64,000 bases of DNA from Paenibacillus ihuae (GCF_001368795.1 NZ_LN831198.1:238515-302514); one strand, 5' to 3'. Shown: positions 53,093-62,574, counted from the first letter of the stretch. The notes: generated by a model from the sequence alone, not told the origin. Numbers and translations: made by a program.

Positions 53093-53962
53093 ATGGGCTC
53101 TAATCGGACAGCAACTGTCCGCAAGATTGATGACATCCTGGATGGACACTGTAAAACATGTGAGGTAAGAGCTGAATTCAACAAGAAATATGGCAGCCGG
53201 TCCGCGCATTTAGATAAGCACTGTAAAAGCAGCTGTCCGGTAGGGTTCCAGCTAGTAGAGTTGGGACAAGAGCTTATGGGCACCGTGAGACCGCGAAAAC
53301 AAATTAAACTGGAGGTTGAGGAAGTTATGGCCAAAACCAAATTCAACATGTCAGCTGAGGAATACTTCGCCGAGCGTCAAGCCGGCAAATCCATCGCGCA
53401 GATCGCGAAGGAGCAGGACGTTTCCGAGGCGACAATCTATAATTACATGAACAAATGGGCAGAAGTGGACAAGGTTTCCGGATCTGTGGAGGATTCACCT
53501 AAGATGCTTCGCGAGAAGGATACAGCACCGGCTACGGAGTTGAAACAACTGGAGAAAGCGGTGCAGGAGATCGAACGCCTGACAGCCGAGGTTGAAAGGT
53601 GGAAGGGCCAAACTACCGAAGCAGTTGCACTTGCCGGCAAGGCTGCTGACGAGTTCATGACTAAAATGGAACTGTCGAGGGCGAGAGCAGACGGCGCGGT
53701 TGCTGCACGGGAAGCGGCTGAACGTGATCTGGTTCAGATGGTCGAGGAGAATGATCGTCTTCGAGATGAGATTAACCGAATGATCACAGAGCGCGATGAA
53801 CTGATGGCAGAGAATGACCGGTTGGAGAATCAGATGGTCGCTTCCCGGGTAGAACCGCAGCTTGCGGATAAGCCAAACGAAGTGCAACTACTTGACCGGA
53901 GCATTGCGGATTTGACCCGGGCTCGCTGGATCCTGAACCGGCTTACTGCATCTGGAGAATAA
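53093..53962 (+). CDS. Zinc-finger, HTH and coiled-coil phage protein
   Basis: 289 residues. An N-terminal zinc finger (CKTC near residue 20; HLDKHCKSSC near 39) resembles the PF10782 family. A helix-turn-helix (about 95-125, GKSIAQIAKEQDVSEATIYN) and a long coiled coil (about 150-270) follow. It may be two ancestral genes fused: an internal ATG behind GAGGTTGAGG near 53327 starts the HTH part. Regulatory role inferred. Confidence 0.65.
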   Translation: MGSNRTATVRKIDDILDGHCKTCEVRAEFNKKYGSRSAHLDKHCKSSCPVGFQLVELGQELMGTVRPRKQIKLEVEEVMAKTKFNMSAEEYFAERQAGKSIAQIAKEQDVSEATIYNYMNKWAEVDKVSGSVEDSPKMLREKDTAPATELKQLEKAVQEIERLTAEVERWKGQTTEAVALAGKAADEFMTKMELSRARADGAVAAREAAERDLVQMVEENDRLRDEINRMITERDELMAENDRLENQMVASRVEPQLADKPNEVQLLDRSIADLTRARWILNRLTASGE

Positions 53963-53968
53963 ACAGAA

Positions 53969-54445
53969 ATGGGGTCAGACATCATGATAACCACAAAAGC
54001 GACCTGGATCGAAACCCTGATTAGTCAATACGCAGCTGAGACTCATACCCTTGAGCGCTACCGTGACACACTAGACCTAAAGGATCCGGCAGCAGCCGAG
54101 GAAGCTGAGACGGTCTCCGGCATGCTGGCAGACATGAGATATGCGTTAACCTGGATGCGCCGCGGCAGACGGCCAGGGAGCCGCAGAGGAGCTGAGCGGA
54201 CGGACGTATACCGGCAGCGTGAAATCTATATCAAACTATCGGCACAGGAGATCACTGAGGCTGAGCGGCTAAGGCTGGTAGATGCCCTGCTTAGCCTAAG
54301 TGATCGGGAGCGAACATGTTTTCTGCTTCATATGGCGCAGGGCTTGACATTGCAGGAGATTTCACATAAGCTGGGAGTATCAAGAGCTTCGGTTCAAGAC
54401 TATGTGAGCCGAGCTAAATGCAAGATTAAGCAAGATTTTTTGTAG
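53969..54445 (+). CDS. Sigma-70 region 4-like late regulator (ArpU-like)
   Basis: 158 residues. The C-terminal part is a sigma region 4 helix-turn-helix: ALLSLSDRERTCFLLHMAQG then LTLQEISHKLGVSRASVQDY. The N-terminal helices resemble phage late-transcription activators of the ArpU/RinA kind. Its place right before the packaging genes fits control of late genes. The start may instead be ATG at 53984. Confidence 0.8.
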   Translation: MGSDIMITTKATWIETLISQYAAETHTLERYRDTLDLKDPAAAEEAETVSGMLADMRYALTWMRRGRRPGSRRGAERTDVYRQREIYIKLSAQEITEAERLRLVDALLSLSDRERTCFLLHMAQGLTLQEISHKLGVSRASVQDYVSRAKCKIKQDFL

Positions 54446-54511
54446 GCTTGCCATACAGGCTGCCCTACACTGAGCCATACAACCTACAGTGCTATAAATC
54501 TGTCTATCAAC

Positions 54512-54540
54512 GGGCTCTCCATCGCGGAGGGCTCTTTTTT
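54512..54540 (+). terminator. Intrinsic terminator between early and late regions
   Basis: GGGCTCTCC-ATCGC-GGAGGGCTC (two G-T wobbles) with T6, just after the late regulator. Confidence 0.75.
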
Positions 54541-54573
54541 GCGTTTAAAAACAATTTTGAGAGGATGATTTTT

Positions 54574-54780
54574 GTGTCAAATCCGCAAATTGAGAATAAT
54601 TTCAAATACCATACGCCGAAGCCTGGTCAGCCTGAAATCTACACTGAGATCCGCGAGAAGGCGAAAGAGCTCGCTGAGCTGATCGATGCGAAGGTGCCGA
54701 ACAGCCGTGAGAAGTCGCTGGCGATGACGAACCTAGAGCAAGCGGTTATGTGGGCCAATGCGGCCGTAGCAAGGAGCTAG
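54574..54780 (+). CDS. Acb2/Tad1 hairpin-like small phage protein (candidate anti-defence)
   Basis: 68 residues: N-terminal IENNFKYHTPKPGQPEIYTE, then two helices, REKAKELAELIDAKVPNSRE and SLAMTNLEQAVMWANAAVAR, forming a helical hairpin. From memory this matches small phage proteins classed with the Acb2/Tad1 hairpin domain, which bind cyclic nucleotides and block CBASS or Thoeris signalling. GTG at 54574 follows GAGAGG by 9 bases; the frame is open upstream but there runs across the terminator. Activity is inference. Confidence 0.65.
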   Translation: MSNPQIENNFKYHTPKPGQPEIYTEIREKAKELAELIDAKVPNSREKSLAMTNLEQAVMWANAAVARS

Positions 54781-54856
54781 GGAAAAACGGAGAAGGCCGG
54801 GCTTCCTGGACGGGCATACGAAACAAACACAACGCCGGGGGTGGTGAAAATGTAGC

Positions 54857-55582
54857 ATGGCTGAAACTTCCAAATTAGCCGAGCAGGATTATATAGCCGG
54901 CATGAAATATAAGGCAATCGCTGATAAATATGGCGTCTCCCTCAACACGGTGAAGTCCTGGAAGAAGCGTCACGGCTGGAGCCGGGAAAAGGGTGCACCC
55001 TCAGCTGATAAGGTGCACCCTAACCGTGGAGGCGCACCGCCAGGCAACCAGAACGCTGTCGGCAACAAAGGCGGCTCGGCTCCTAAGCGAAACAAGAATG
55101 CCGAGAAGCACGGGCTCTTCGCTAAGTATCTACCGGCTGAGTCGCTGGAGATCCTGGAGCAGCTGAAGACACGAGCTCCGCTGGATATCCTCTGGGACAA
55201 CATCATGATCCAGTATGCGGCCATCATCAGGGCCCAGCAGATCATGTACGTTAAGGACCATGACGACAGCACGACCACACAGATTGGCTTCACGAACGGC
55301 GATAAGTCGTACAGTGAGAAGTGGGAAGTGCAGCAGGCATGGGATAAGCAGGCGACCTTCCTGACAGCTCAGAGCCGGGCCATGACGACCCTGCAGGGGC
55401 TGATCAAGCAGTATGATGAACTGCTGAAGACGGATCTGGCCACAGAGGAACAGAAAGCTCGTATTGAGGTGCTGAAGTCCAAGGTGCCGAACAAGGACGG
55501 CGCTGATCCAAACGCCCAGATCACGGCTTTGGCGGATCTGATTAACCATCCCGTAGCTGAGCGGGTGATTGACGATGAGTGA
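54857..55582 (+). CDS. Phage terminase small subunit (PBSX XtmA-like)
   Basis: 241 residues. An N-terminal helix-turn-helix (GMKYKAIADKYGVSLNTVKSW) recognises the packaging site; the middle has the Gly/Asn-rich GAPPGNQNAVGNKGGSAPKR linker typical of this group; the rest is helical and oligomerising. The 76 bases before it and its own start are candidates for a cos or pac site. It overlaps the large subunit by 8 bases. Confidence 0.9.
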   Translation: MAETSKLAEQDYIAGMKYKAIADKYGVSLNTVKSWKKRHGWSREKGAPSADKVHPNRGGAPPGNQNAVGNKGGSAPKRNKNAEKHGLFAKYLPAESLEILEQLKTRAPLDILWDNIMIQYAAIIRAQQIMYVKDHDDSTTTQIGFTNGDKSYSEKWEVQQAWDKQATFLTAQSRAMTTLQGLIKQYDELLKTDLATEEQKARIEVLKSKVPNKDGADPNAQITALADLINHPVAERVIDDE

Positions 55583-56909
55583 AGCAGCCATGATCCCATA
55601 TGCGCCGCTGACAGCCAAGCAGGCGGACTATATCGCTAAATCCCTTGATAGCTGGCTTAACGTGGCTGAGGGCGGTAAGCGGGCAGGCAAGAACATCATA
55701 GACCTGATTGCTTATGCGATGTGCCTTGAGGTGCATCCGGATAAGCTCCACCTGGTCGCAGGAGTAAGCCTAGCAGCCGCCAAGATGAACGCCATAGACT
55801 CCAACGGATTCGGGCTCCAGTGGCTGTTTGCCGGCCGTTGCCGTGAAGGTGAGTATAAGAACCGGGATGCGCTGTACATCCAGACCAAGACTGGCGAGAA
55901 GGTTGTCATTATCGCAGGCGGCGGTAAGGCTAATGACGCAGCGCGGATCAAGGGTAACTCCTACGGCACGGTGTATATCACTGAGGTTAATGAGTGCCAT
56001 CAGAGCTTTGTACAGGAAGCCATTGACCGTACAGTCGCCAGCAGCAAACGGCAGCTCTTCTTTGATCTTAACCCGAAGCCGCCGGCACATTGGTTTTATC
56101 GCGATTTCCTGGATTTTCAGGACAAGGAGAAGAAGGAAGGCCGCAACCCAGGTTACAATTACGCACATTTCACCGTATTTGATAACTTATCTATTTCAGA
56201 TGAGCAGCTGCGGATCGTTCTTGCCACGTATGACAAGGACAGCCTATGGTACAAGGCGGATATCAAGGGGATGCGCACGGCGGCCACAGGCCGGATCTAT
56301 ACGGGTTACACAGTTAAGGACGTCATGGTTACCCGCAAGGATATCGAAGCTGCCAGGTTTATTGAGTTCAGCATTGGAGTGGATATCGGCGGAACAGACG
56401 CCACGGTGGCCACGCTGACCGGATTCACGGCCAGGTATAATGATGTTGTGCTGCTGGATGGCTATTATCATAAGCAAGGCAAGTCAACCGGCTACACGCA
56501 TGACCGGTACGCCAAAGAGATTGTCGATAAGATTGAGGAGTGGGGACAAACGTACCCTGCTTTTTTTGCGTGTGCTCATATCTTCGCGGAGTCCGCGGAT
56601 AAGCTGTTCCGGCAGGCGCTTCTCAATGAGCTGCAGCGCCGGAAGATATTCATCACGGTGACGCCGTCATACAAGAAAGAGGGCATCGTAGACCGGATCC
56701 GGCTGACCAACATCCTGATCAACCAAGGGCGCTACAAGGTCATGAGTCACCTGAAGCCCTGGCAGGAGGCGCTGGAGAACGCGACCTGGAACGAAGAGGA
56801 ACGCGTTAAGGGCGAATGGGTACGCACGGATGACGGCAGCTACCCGGTTGACTGCTTGGATAGCTCCGAGTACAGTGTGCAGCCGTTCAAGAAGAGACTG
56901 GAGGTGTAG
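55575..56909 (+). CDS. Phage terminase large subunit (PBSX family)
   Basis: 444 residues. The N-terminal ATPase has a Walker A-like EGGKRAGKNIID near residue 32 and Walker B TVYITEVNECHQ near 135. The C-terminal RNase H-type nuclease shows SIGVDIGGTDATVATLTG near 270 and the later Asp in YPVDCLDSSEYS. It pumps DNA into proheads. ATG at 55575 overlaps the small subunit stop; a TTG two codons earlier is possible. Confidence 0.93.
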   Translation: MSEAAMIPYAPLTAKQADYIAKSLDSWLNVAEGGKRAGKNIIDLIAYAMCLEVHPDKLHLVAGVSLAAAKMNAIDSNGFGLQWLFAGRCREGEYKNRDALYIQTKTGEKVVIIAGGGKANDAARIKGNSYGTVYITEVNECHQSFVQEAIDRTVASSKRQLFFDLNPKPPAHWFYRDFLDFQDKEKKEGRNPGYNYAHFTVFDNLSISDEQLRIVLATYDKDSLWYKADIKGMRTAATGRIYTGYTVKDVMVTRKDIEAARFIEFSIGVDIGGTDATVATLTGFTARYNDVVLLDGYYHKQGKSTGYTHDRYAKEIVDKIEEWGQTYPAFFACAHIFAESADKLFRQALLNELQRRKIFITVTPSYKKEGIVDRIRLTNILINQGRYKVMSHLKPWQEALENATWNEEERVKGEWVRTDDGSYPVDCLDSSEYSVQPFKKRLEV

Positions 56910-56912
56910 AAA

Positions 56913-58409
56913 GTGGGGTGGTTTAAGAGCATGGTGATGAAAATATTAAGGATCAACCCGGCACCGGAAAGTCAGATCATTACGATCACGGAGCCGTTTA
57001 GCTACCGTACCAATGTGCTGCGGAATCGGCTCTGGTATCGTGGAGATCCGTCCGAGCTGGATCAATTCTATAAGCAGTCGGTGAATGATAGTGTAGGACG
57101 GTCACGGTTCTGGGCGGCGGTGCCGAGCCATGGGCTGGGAATCCGTAAGATCCACAGCGGGCTGCCGGCTATGGTGGCAGATCGGATATCTGATATCGTG
57201 GTGGCTGATATGGATGCGATTACGCTTCAGAAGGATGCTGAGACGGCCACATGGGAGGAAATCAGCGAAGATAATGACTTTCCGGAGCTGCTGGCCGGGG
57301 CTATCACTGAGACGCTAGCAGCAGGAGACGGGGCGTTTAAGGTCACCGTGGACACCACCGTTAGTGCCTATCCGCTGATTGAGTTCTACGGAGGCGATCA
57401 GGTGGAATACAAACGCACCCGTGGGCGGCTGCAGGAGGTCATTTTCTATTCGGATTACACGGTGGATAGCAGGGATTACCGGCTGGTCGAGACATTTGGC
57501 CGCAAGTACATCCGGTACAAGCTAATGGACGCCAATGGCAAGCAGGTTCCACTGACTCTGGTGCCGGATATCGCGGATCTGAAGGACATTGAGTATGATG
57601 GTGACTTCATCATGGCCGTACCGCTCATGATCTTCAAGAGCACAAAGTGGCCAGGACGCGGTAAGAGCCTTTTCGATTCCAAGGCTGACAGTTTTGATGC
57701 ATTGGATGAGGTAATCAGCCAGTGGGTAGATGCGATCCGCGCAGGCCGGGTGCAGAAGTATATCCCGCAGGATCTGGTGCCGCGAAACGCTGAGACAGGA
57801 GAGCCCATACGGCCAAACCCGTTTGATAATCAGTTTATTAAGCTGCAGGGCGGCCTTGCCGAGGATGCCAAGGGACAAATCGACATGGTGCAGCCTCAGA
57901 TCATGTATGAGGCGTTTGTGGCCAGCTATAGCAGCGCGCTGGATATGTGTCTGCAAGGCATTATTAGCCCGTCTACCTTGGGCATCGACCTTAAGAAGAC
58001 TGACAATGCTGAGGCCCAGCGCGAGAAGGAGAAGGCCACACTGTACACCCGCGGCAAGATCGTAGATCGGCTGAATGAGGTGATCCCGGAGCTGGTGCAG
58101 ACCGTCATGAAGGTGTATGACACGATGCAGAGCCGCACCGCAGGCGAGTACGAGGCCAGCGTGACCTTCGGGGAGTATGCTTCCCCTGACTTCGGCAGTG
58201 TGGTGGAAATCGTCGGTAAGGCCCGTACCTATCAGATCATGTCCATAGAACGCGCTGTGGAGGAGCTGTATGGCGACACCTGGACCGACGAAGAGAAAGC
58301 GGAAGAGGTTCAGCGGCTCAAGGATGAGCAGGGCCTGCTTGAAGCAGAGGATCCGGCTGTGAACCGTGATAAACCTCCAGGGGATTCTGAAGAAGATGAT
58401 CTTGAATGA
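56913..58409 (+). CDS. Phage portal protein
   Basis: 498 residues, SPP1/PBSX-type portal: the N-terminal RLWYRGDPSELDQFYKQS, a central core with FKSTKWPGRGKSLFDSKADS, and a helical C-terminal domain with a very acidic tail (GDSEEDDLE). It forms the dodecameric DNA gate at the head vertex. The start is GTG behind GGAGGTG; it ends with an ATGA overlap to the next gene. Confidence 0.92.
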   Translation: MGWFKSMVMKILRINPAPESQIITITEPFSYRTNVLRNRLWYRGDPSELDQFYKQSVNDSVGRSRFWAAVPSHGLGIRKIHSGLPAMVADRISDIVVADMDAITLQKDAETATWEEISEDNDFPELLAGAITETLAAGDGAFKVTVDTTVSAYPLIEFYGGDQVEYKRTRGRLQEVIFYSDYTVDSRDYRLVETFGRKYIRYKLMDANGKQVPLTLVPDIADLKDIEYDGDFIMAVPLMIFKSTKWPGRGKSLFDSKADSFDALDEVISQWVDAIRAGRVQKYIPQDLVPRNAETGEPIRPNPFDNQFIKLQGGLAEDAKGQIDMVQPQIMYEAFVASYSSALDMCLQGIISPSTLGIDLKKTDNAEAQREKEKATLYTRGKIVDRLNEVIPELVQTVMKVYDTMQSRTAGEYEASVTFGEYASPDFGSVVEIVGKARTYQIMSIERAVEELYGDTWTDEEKAEEVQRLKDEQGLLEAEDPAVNRDKPPGDSEEDDLE

Positions 58410-59527
58410 AATACGACATCCGCAAGATCTTCGCTCAAATGGAAATCGACCTGATAGCCAGCATGAAGCGCAACCTGAAGAGGCACGAGGCCGAGGAGAA
58501 GAAAGAGGGCTTCGAGTGGGAGCAGTGGCAGCAGCTGAAGCTGTTGGATCTGAAGCAATACAAGAAGGAAGCGCAGCAGATTGTCAAAAAGGCTGAGCCG
58601 GCAGTGGAGGCAGCCATCCAGGAAGAGGTCAGCGGCGGGTTCAAAAGCGGAATTGCTAAGGTTAGCGGAGTGTTTAAGAAGCTATGGAACCGGTTGACCC
58701 CGCGGATCCGTGAGAAGGTCGATGTGAATGCGGCATCGGACGAGAATTTCTTCTCGCTCAATCAAAACCGAGTGAATGCGCTGATTGAGGCTTCCCGCGG
58801 AGAGCTGAAAGCTGCTCGTTTTGCCCTTCTACGGCAAGGATACGATGTGTTCCGGCAAACCATTTTTAAAGCTCAGGTGTATCTCAACTCGGGGGCGGGC
58901 TCACTTGGTCAAGCGATCGATATGGCCACTCTTGAGTTCCTGGATAAAGGATTCAACTATATCACGTATGCCAATGGCCGCCGCGTCAATGTTGCCTCTT
59001 ACGCGGAGATGGCTCTGCGGACCTCTTCCCAACGGGCAGTATTTGCGGGAGAAGGTGCCAAGCGGCAGCAGATCGGTATCCGGACTGTTGTAGTGTCCGC
59101 GCATAATAACTGCTCGGATCTGTGCTTGCCGTGGCAGGGAAAAGTGTATATCGATGACGTGTATAGTGGGGGCACGGCAGCTGACGGGGAATACCCTCTG
59201 CTCAGTACGGCCATGGCAGGGGGGCTATTTCATCCCCATTGCCGCCACAACATGACCACATTCGTTCCTGATGTCAGCCGACTACCGGAACCAGTGGACG
59301 AGGATACAGCCAGGAAGAACTATAAAGCCGAGCAGCGACAGCGATATATGGAGCGACAAGTACGCAAATATAAGCGTCGCGCTGCTGGCAGTGTAGATCC
59401 GGACAACGTGGCCAAGGCTGAGGCAAAGGTGAAGCAGTGGCAAGGAGCTCTCCGCAATCACATGAAGGCCAATCCGGAGCTGAGGCGGGATTACAGCCGC
59501 GAAAAGGTACAAATACCACCAAGCTAG
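58406..59527 (+). CDS. Phage minor capsid/head morphogenesis protein
   Basis: 373 residues, probably of the phage minor capsid 2 family: VVVSAHNNCSDLCLPWQGKV near residue 230 and LFHPHCRHNMTTFVPD near 275 carry the conserved Cys/His residues. A helical N-terminus and a basic C-terminal coiled coil flank it. It assists head assembly beside the portal and may enter the capsid. Confidence 0.85.
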   Translation: MKYDIRKIFAQMEIDLIASMKRNLKRHEAEEKKEGFEWEQWQQLKLLDLKQYKKEAQQIVKKAEPAVEAAIQEEVSGGFKSGIAKVSGVFKKLWNRLTPRIREKVDVNAASDENFFSLNQNRVNALIEASRGELKAARFALLRQGYDVFRQTIFKAQVYLNSGAGSLGQAIDMATLEFLDKGFNYITYANGRRVNVASYAEMALRTSSQRAVFAGEGAKRQQIGIRTVVVSAHNNCSDLCLPWQGKVYIDDVYSGGTAADGEYPLLSTAMAGGLFHPHCRHNMTTFVPDVSRLPEPVDEDTARKNYKAEQRQRYMERQVRKYKRRAAGSVDPDNVAKAEAKVKQWQGALRNHMKANPELRRDYSREKVQIPPS

Positions 59528-59582
59528 GCCACGGACGAGACTGCCGTGGCCTATTTGCTCAGGGACCGGAGCATAGCGGTCC
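59524..59582 (+). terminator. Hairpins between minor capsid and scaffold genes
   Basis: TAGGCCACGG (59524-59533) pairs with CCGTGGCCTA (59543-59552), beginning at the stop codon, then GGACC...GGTCC (59563-59582). T-run poor; it may set different expression for scaffold and capsid. Confidence 0.5.
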
Positions 59583-59632
59583 ACTCCCCTAGCTGGAGAG
59601 CAGCTATATAAATCTATGGAGGTTGATGATAA

Positions 59633-60223
59633 ATGGATTGGTTGAAAAAGTTGCTTAAAGACGCTGGTTTTGATGAGTCGAAAGTTGATGGCCTGATCGG
59701 TGACGTGAACAAGGAGCTTCCAAAGCATTTTGTTCCGAAGTCACAGTACAACGATCTGAGCGAAACGAAAAAGAAGCTGGAGAAGGACATCACGGAGCGC
59801 GATACACAGCTCGAGGCTCTCAGTAAGGACGCGGGTGCTTCGGAAACATTGAAAGCCGAGATCACACGATTGCAGGGCGAGAACCAGAAGGCAAAGGACG
59901 AGTATGACGCCAGCTTGAAGGACATGACGTTGACGAATGCGATTAAATCCGCGCTTAACGGCAAGGTCCACAATGAGGCTATCGTCACCGGTCTGATCAA
60001 GAAAGACAAGCAGGTGATCGGGGATGACGGTAAAGTAGTCGGTCTGGATGAACAGCTGACCGGACTTAAAACGTCAGACGCTTATCTGTTCAAGCCGGAG
60101 GATCAAGGCGGTAACGGTGGCCAAGGTGGTTTCCGTGTTGGCGGCGCAGGCGGCCAAGGTGGAGCTGGTTCAGCGACCAATGAGCAGTTAGCAAACATTT
60201 TCGGTAACACACCTCAAAAATAG
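59633..60223 (+). CDS. Phage scaffolding protein (minor structural gp20-like)
   Basis: 196 residues. A short N-terminal segment (DWLKKLLKDAGFDESKVDGL), a coiled coil (about 45-110) and a Gly-rich end (GGQGGFRVGGAGGQGG) match phage scaffold proteins, which guide coat assembly and then leave. It lies directly before the major capsid gene. ATG follows GGAGG. Confidence 0.85.
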   Translation: MDWLKKLLKDAGFDESKVDGLIGDVNKELPKHFVPKSQYNDLSETKKKLEKDITERDTQLEALSKDAGASETLKAEITRLQGENQKAKDEYDASLKDMTLTNAIKSALNGKVHNEAIVTGLIKKDKQVIGDDGKVVGLDEQLTGLKTSDAYLFKPEDQGGNGGQGGFRVGGAGGQGGAGSATNEQLANIFGNTPQK

Positions 60224-60236
60224 GGAGAGATGATAC

Positions 60237-61112
60237 ATGCCTTACAATTACGTAGACAGTTTCCTTACGGAGCTGCAGCAAAAGTACACCCGGGAGCTCA
60301 CATCTTCTGGGCTGACTACTCTGAACGCCACATTTATCGGGACCAAGACAGTGAAGATTCCGCGTCTGGATGTGGGTGGATACAAGGATCACAGCCGCGC
60401 CGGTGGATGGAATCGCCAGGCAATCAGCAATGATTTTGAAACCAAGGTGCTGACATTTGACCGTGACGTAGAGTTTTATGTCGATGCCATGGACGTGGAT
60501 GAGACGAATCAAATCGTTTCAGCTGCCAATACCACGAATGTCTTTGAGACGGAGCAGGCTATTCCGGAATTGGATAAGTACCGGTACAGCAAAATTTATT
60601 CGGACTATGTAGCCCTTGGCAAGGTTCCGAATACTACGGCGCTTACTGTTGCCAATGCCCTGCAAATCTTCGATCAACTCATGCAGAACATGGATGAAGC
60701 AGAGATCCCTCAGGATGGCCGTATCATGTATGTAACTCCTACGGTGCATACGCTGCTCAAACAGGCTGAGGATATGCAGCGCTATATTTCAGTTACAGCC
60801 AATAACGGCGAGATTAACCGCACCGTTCGCAGTTTGGACGATGTTACCCTGGTCAAAGTGCCTTCTAGTCGTATGAAGACTGTTTTCGACTTCACAAATG
60901 GCGCGGTTCCTGGCGTAGGTGCGAAACAGATTAACATGATTCTGATTCATCCGCACTGCGTACTGGCTCCGATCAAGCACAGCGCAATTTATCTGTGGGA
61001 GCCAGGCAGCCACACCGGTGGAGACGGATATTTGTATCAAAACCGTCGATATACTGACTTGTTTGTGATTGAACGTAAGGCAGATGCTATTCAGCTAAGC
61101 GTACAAGCCTAA
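60237..61112 (+). CDS. Phage major capsid protein
   Basis: 291 residues of the HK97-like coat fold: N-terminal LTELQQKYTRELTSSGLTTL, the spine and loop region with FDRDVEFYVDAMDVDETNQI, and IHPHCVLAPIKHSAIYLWEP near the end. The AGGGAGAG ribosome site is strong. It is the main shell protein. Confidence 0.88.
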   Translation: MPYNYVDSFLTELQQKYTRELTSSGLTTLNATFIGTKTVKIPRLDVGGYKDHSRAGGWNRQAISNDFETKVLTFDRDVEFYVDAMDVDETNQIVSAANTTNVFETEQAIPELDKYRYSKIYSDYVALGKVPNTTALTVANALQIFDQLMQNMDEAEIPQDGRIMYVTPTVHTLLKQAEDMQRYISVTANNGEINRTVRSLDDVTLVKVPSSRMKTVFDFTNGAVPGVGAKQINMILIHPHCVLAPIKHSAIYLWEPGSHTGGDGYLYQNRRYTDLFVIERKADAIQLSVQA

Positions 61113-61151
61113 TATAAATGGCCATTGGCCAAATGAGAGGAGACTGACTAT

Positions 61152-61481
61152 ATGTTATTTGCAGTAAAAGGTAATAAACAATTGCGCATCGATGACGCGG
61201 AGCGTGATACGTACTTGAAAATGGGGTACGACATCGCGGAGCAAGACGGCAATGACCTGAAGGTTGTGGATAATGCACCAAGCAAGACGGTATCTTTCAC
61301 GGAATATCAGAAGCTCGCACAGGAAAATGCTGAACTGCTTAAGCAGGTTGCAGCATCCGGATCCGGCACTCCGGAAGCTTTGAATGGTATGAAGGTAAAA
61401 CTGGCTGATGCTGAAAAAGAGATCGAGTCTTTGAAGGCGCAGCTGGCTGAGGCTAAGAAGACCGCCAAAGCTGAGAAGTAG
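61152..61481 (+). CDS. Hypothetical phage head protein with coiled coil
   Basis: 109 residues: a small N-terminal domain (MLFAVKGNKQLRIDDAERDT) often seen after the capsid gene in such phages, then a coiled coil (VKLADAEKEIESLKAQLAEA). GAGGAG precedes ATG. Function unknown. Confidence 0.7.
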   Translation: MLFAVKGNKQLRIDDAERDTYLKMGYDIAEQDGNDLKVVDNAPSKTVSFTEYQKLAQENAELLKQVAASGSGTPEALNGMKVKLADAEKEIESLKAQLAEAKKTAKAEK

Positions 61482-61489
61482 GTGATCAT

Positions 61490-61855
61490 ATGGCCTATGC
61501 CACAGTAGCGGAGTATGAGCAGTATGGTGACGGCAGCATACCTGCAGAGGAGCTGCCTGCCGCGCTGGAGCGGGCCAGTGATCAGATTGATGCGCTGACC
61601 TATAACCGGATAGCTGCAGGCGGCATAATCGGTCTGACATCGTTCCAGCAGCTTAAGGTAATCAAAGCGGTCTGTCAGCAGGCAGACTTCTTTCACACCT
61701 ACGGCGACTATCTGAACTTCCCACTCTCTGGCTACTCTGCTGGCAGCGTCTCGCTGTCGTTTAAGAGCGTTGAGGGAGCTGGAGGGGTACAGACTACAGA
61801 GGCCGTAAGCAGCCTCTTAGCCGCCACAGGGCTGACGAGTAGGAGGCTAAGCTGA
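61490..61855 (+). CDS. Phage head-tail connector protein (adaptor)
   Basis: 121 residues, helical, with ATVAEYEQYGDGSIPAEELP and LERASDQIDALTYNRI, typical of gp6/gp15-type connector adaptors that sit under the portal. It overlaps the next gene by one base. Confidence 0.75.
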   Translation: MAYATVAEYEQYGDGSIPAEELPAALERASDQIDALTYNRIAAGGIIGLTSFQQLKVIKAVCQQADFFHTYGDYLNFPLSGYSAGSVSLSFKSVEGAGGVQTTEAVSSLLAATGLTSRRLS

Positions 61856-62181
61856 TGAAGGGGAAGCTGCCGTTTCCAAAGTGGATACTCAAAACGCCGG
61901 TGAAAGTCTACCAGACCGATACCAGTGAGGATGGAGAGCCTATCGAGGAGTTGATCTTCGATGGGCTCTGCTGTTATGAGGAAAAAATGAAGCAGAAGCT
62001 GGACAAGGAGCGCCGCCTGGTGACGCTCTCCGGCAAGGTAATCATCCAGGGAGACATTAACCCAGGGAAGTTGATCGAGGGGCTGGTGCGCTTCGGAGAG
62101 ATCGAGCGGCCTATCTTCAGCGCTTCACGCCCGCAGCATCCAGACGGTAGTGTGTTCTCCACAGAACTGGAGCTGATGTAA
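61855..62181 (+). CDS. Phage minor capsid/head closure protein
   Basis: 108 residues, beta-rich: LKTPVKVYQTDTSEDGEPIE then YEEKMKQKLDKERRLVTLSG and DINPGKLIEGLVRFGEIERP. It resembles the putative minor capsid protein 1 family found between connector and tail genes. Confidence 0.72.
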   Translation: MKGKLPFPKWILKTPVKVYQTDTSEDGEPIEELIFDGLCCYEEKMKQKLDKERRLVTLSGKVIIQGDINPGKLIEGLVRFGEIERPIFSASRPQHPDGSVFSTELELM

Positions 62182-62574
62182 ATGGTCAAGGTCAAAACAT
62201 CAATGAACAACCGGGCTATGAACCGTTTACGGGCAGCGCCGGAGAAAGCGCTGATCCAAGTCGTGGAAGGTGCCAAGGAGAGTATCCTGTCAGATATTAT
62301 GGTATCTGAAGTCGTGCCAAAGCAGACCGGCGAACTTGAGCGCAGTGCTACGATCGATGCATCCAAGTCCAAACGGGGCAAGGTCACTATAACCTACGAT
62401 ACGCCTTATGCCCGCCGCTTGTATTGGCATCCGGAGTATAGCTTCCGGAAGGATAAGAACCGGCATGCGCAGGGAGAGTGGCTAAAGGCATGGGCTGAGG
62501 GTAGAAAGACCCGGGGGGTTACCCAGGCTTTCAAGACGCTGCTGAAGAAGCTGGCGGGAGGGTTTATCCGATGA
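62182..62574 (+). CDS. Phage minor capsid protein (HK97 gp10-like position)
   Basis: 130 residues. VVPKQTGELERSATIDASKS and YDTPYARRLYWHPEYSFRKD match the minor capsid 2 / gp10 group of head-tail joining proteins. It starts directly after the previous stop and overlaps the next gene by 4 bases. Confidence 0.78.
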   Translation: MVKVKTSMNNRAMNRLRAAPEKALIQVVEGAKESILSDIMVSEVVPKQTGELERSATIDASKSKRGKVTITYDTPYARRLYWHPEYSFRKDKNRHAQGEWLKAWAEGRKTRGVTQAFKTLLKKLAGGFIR

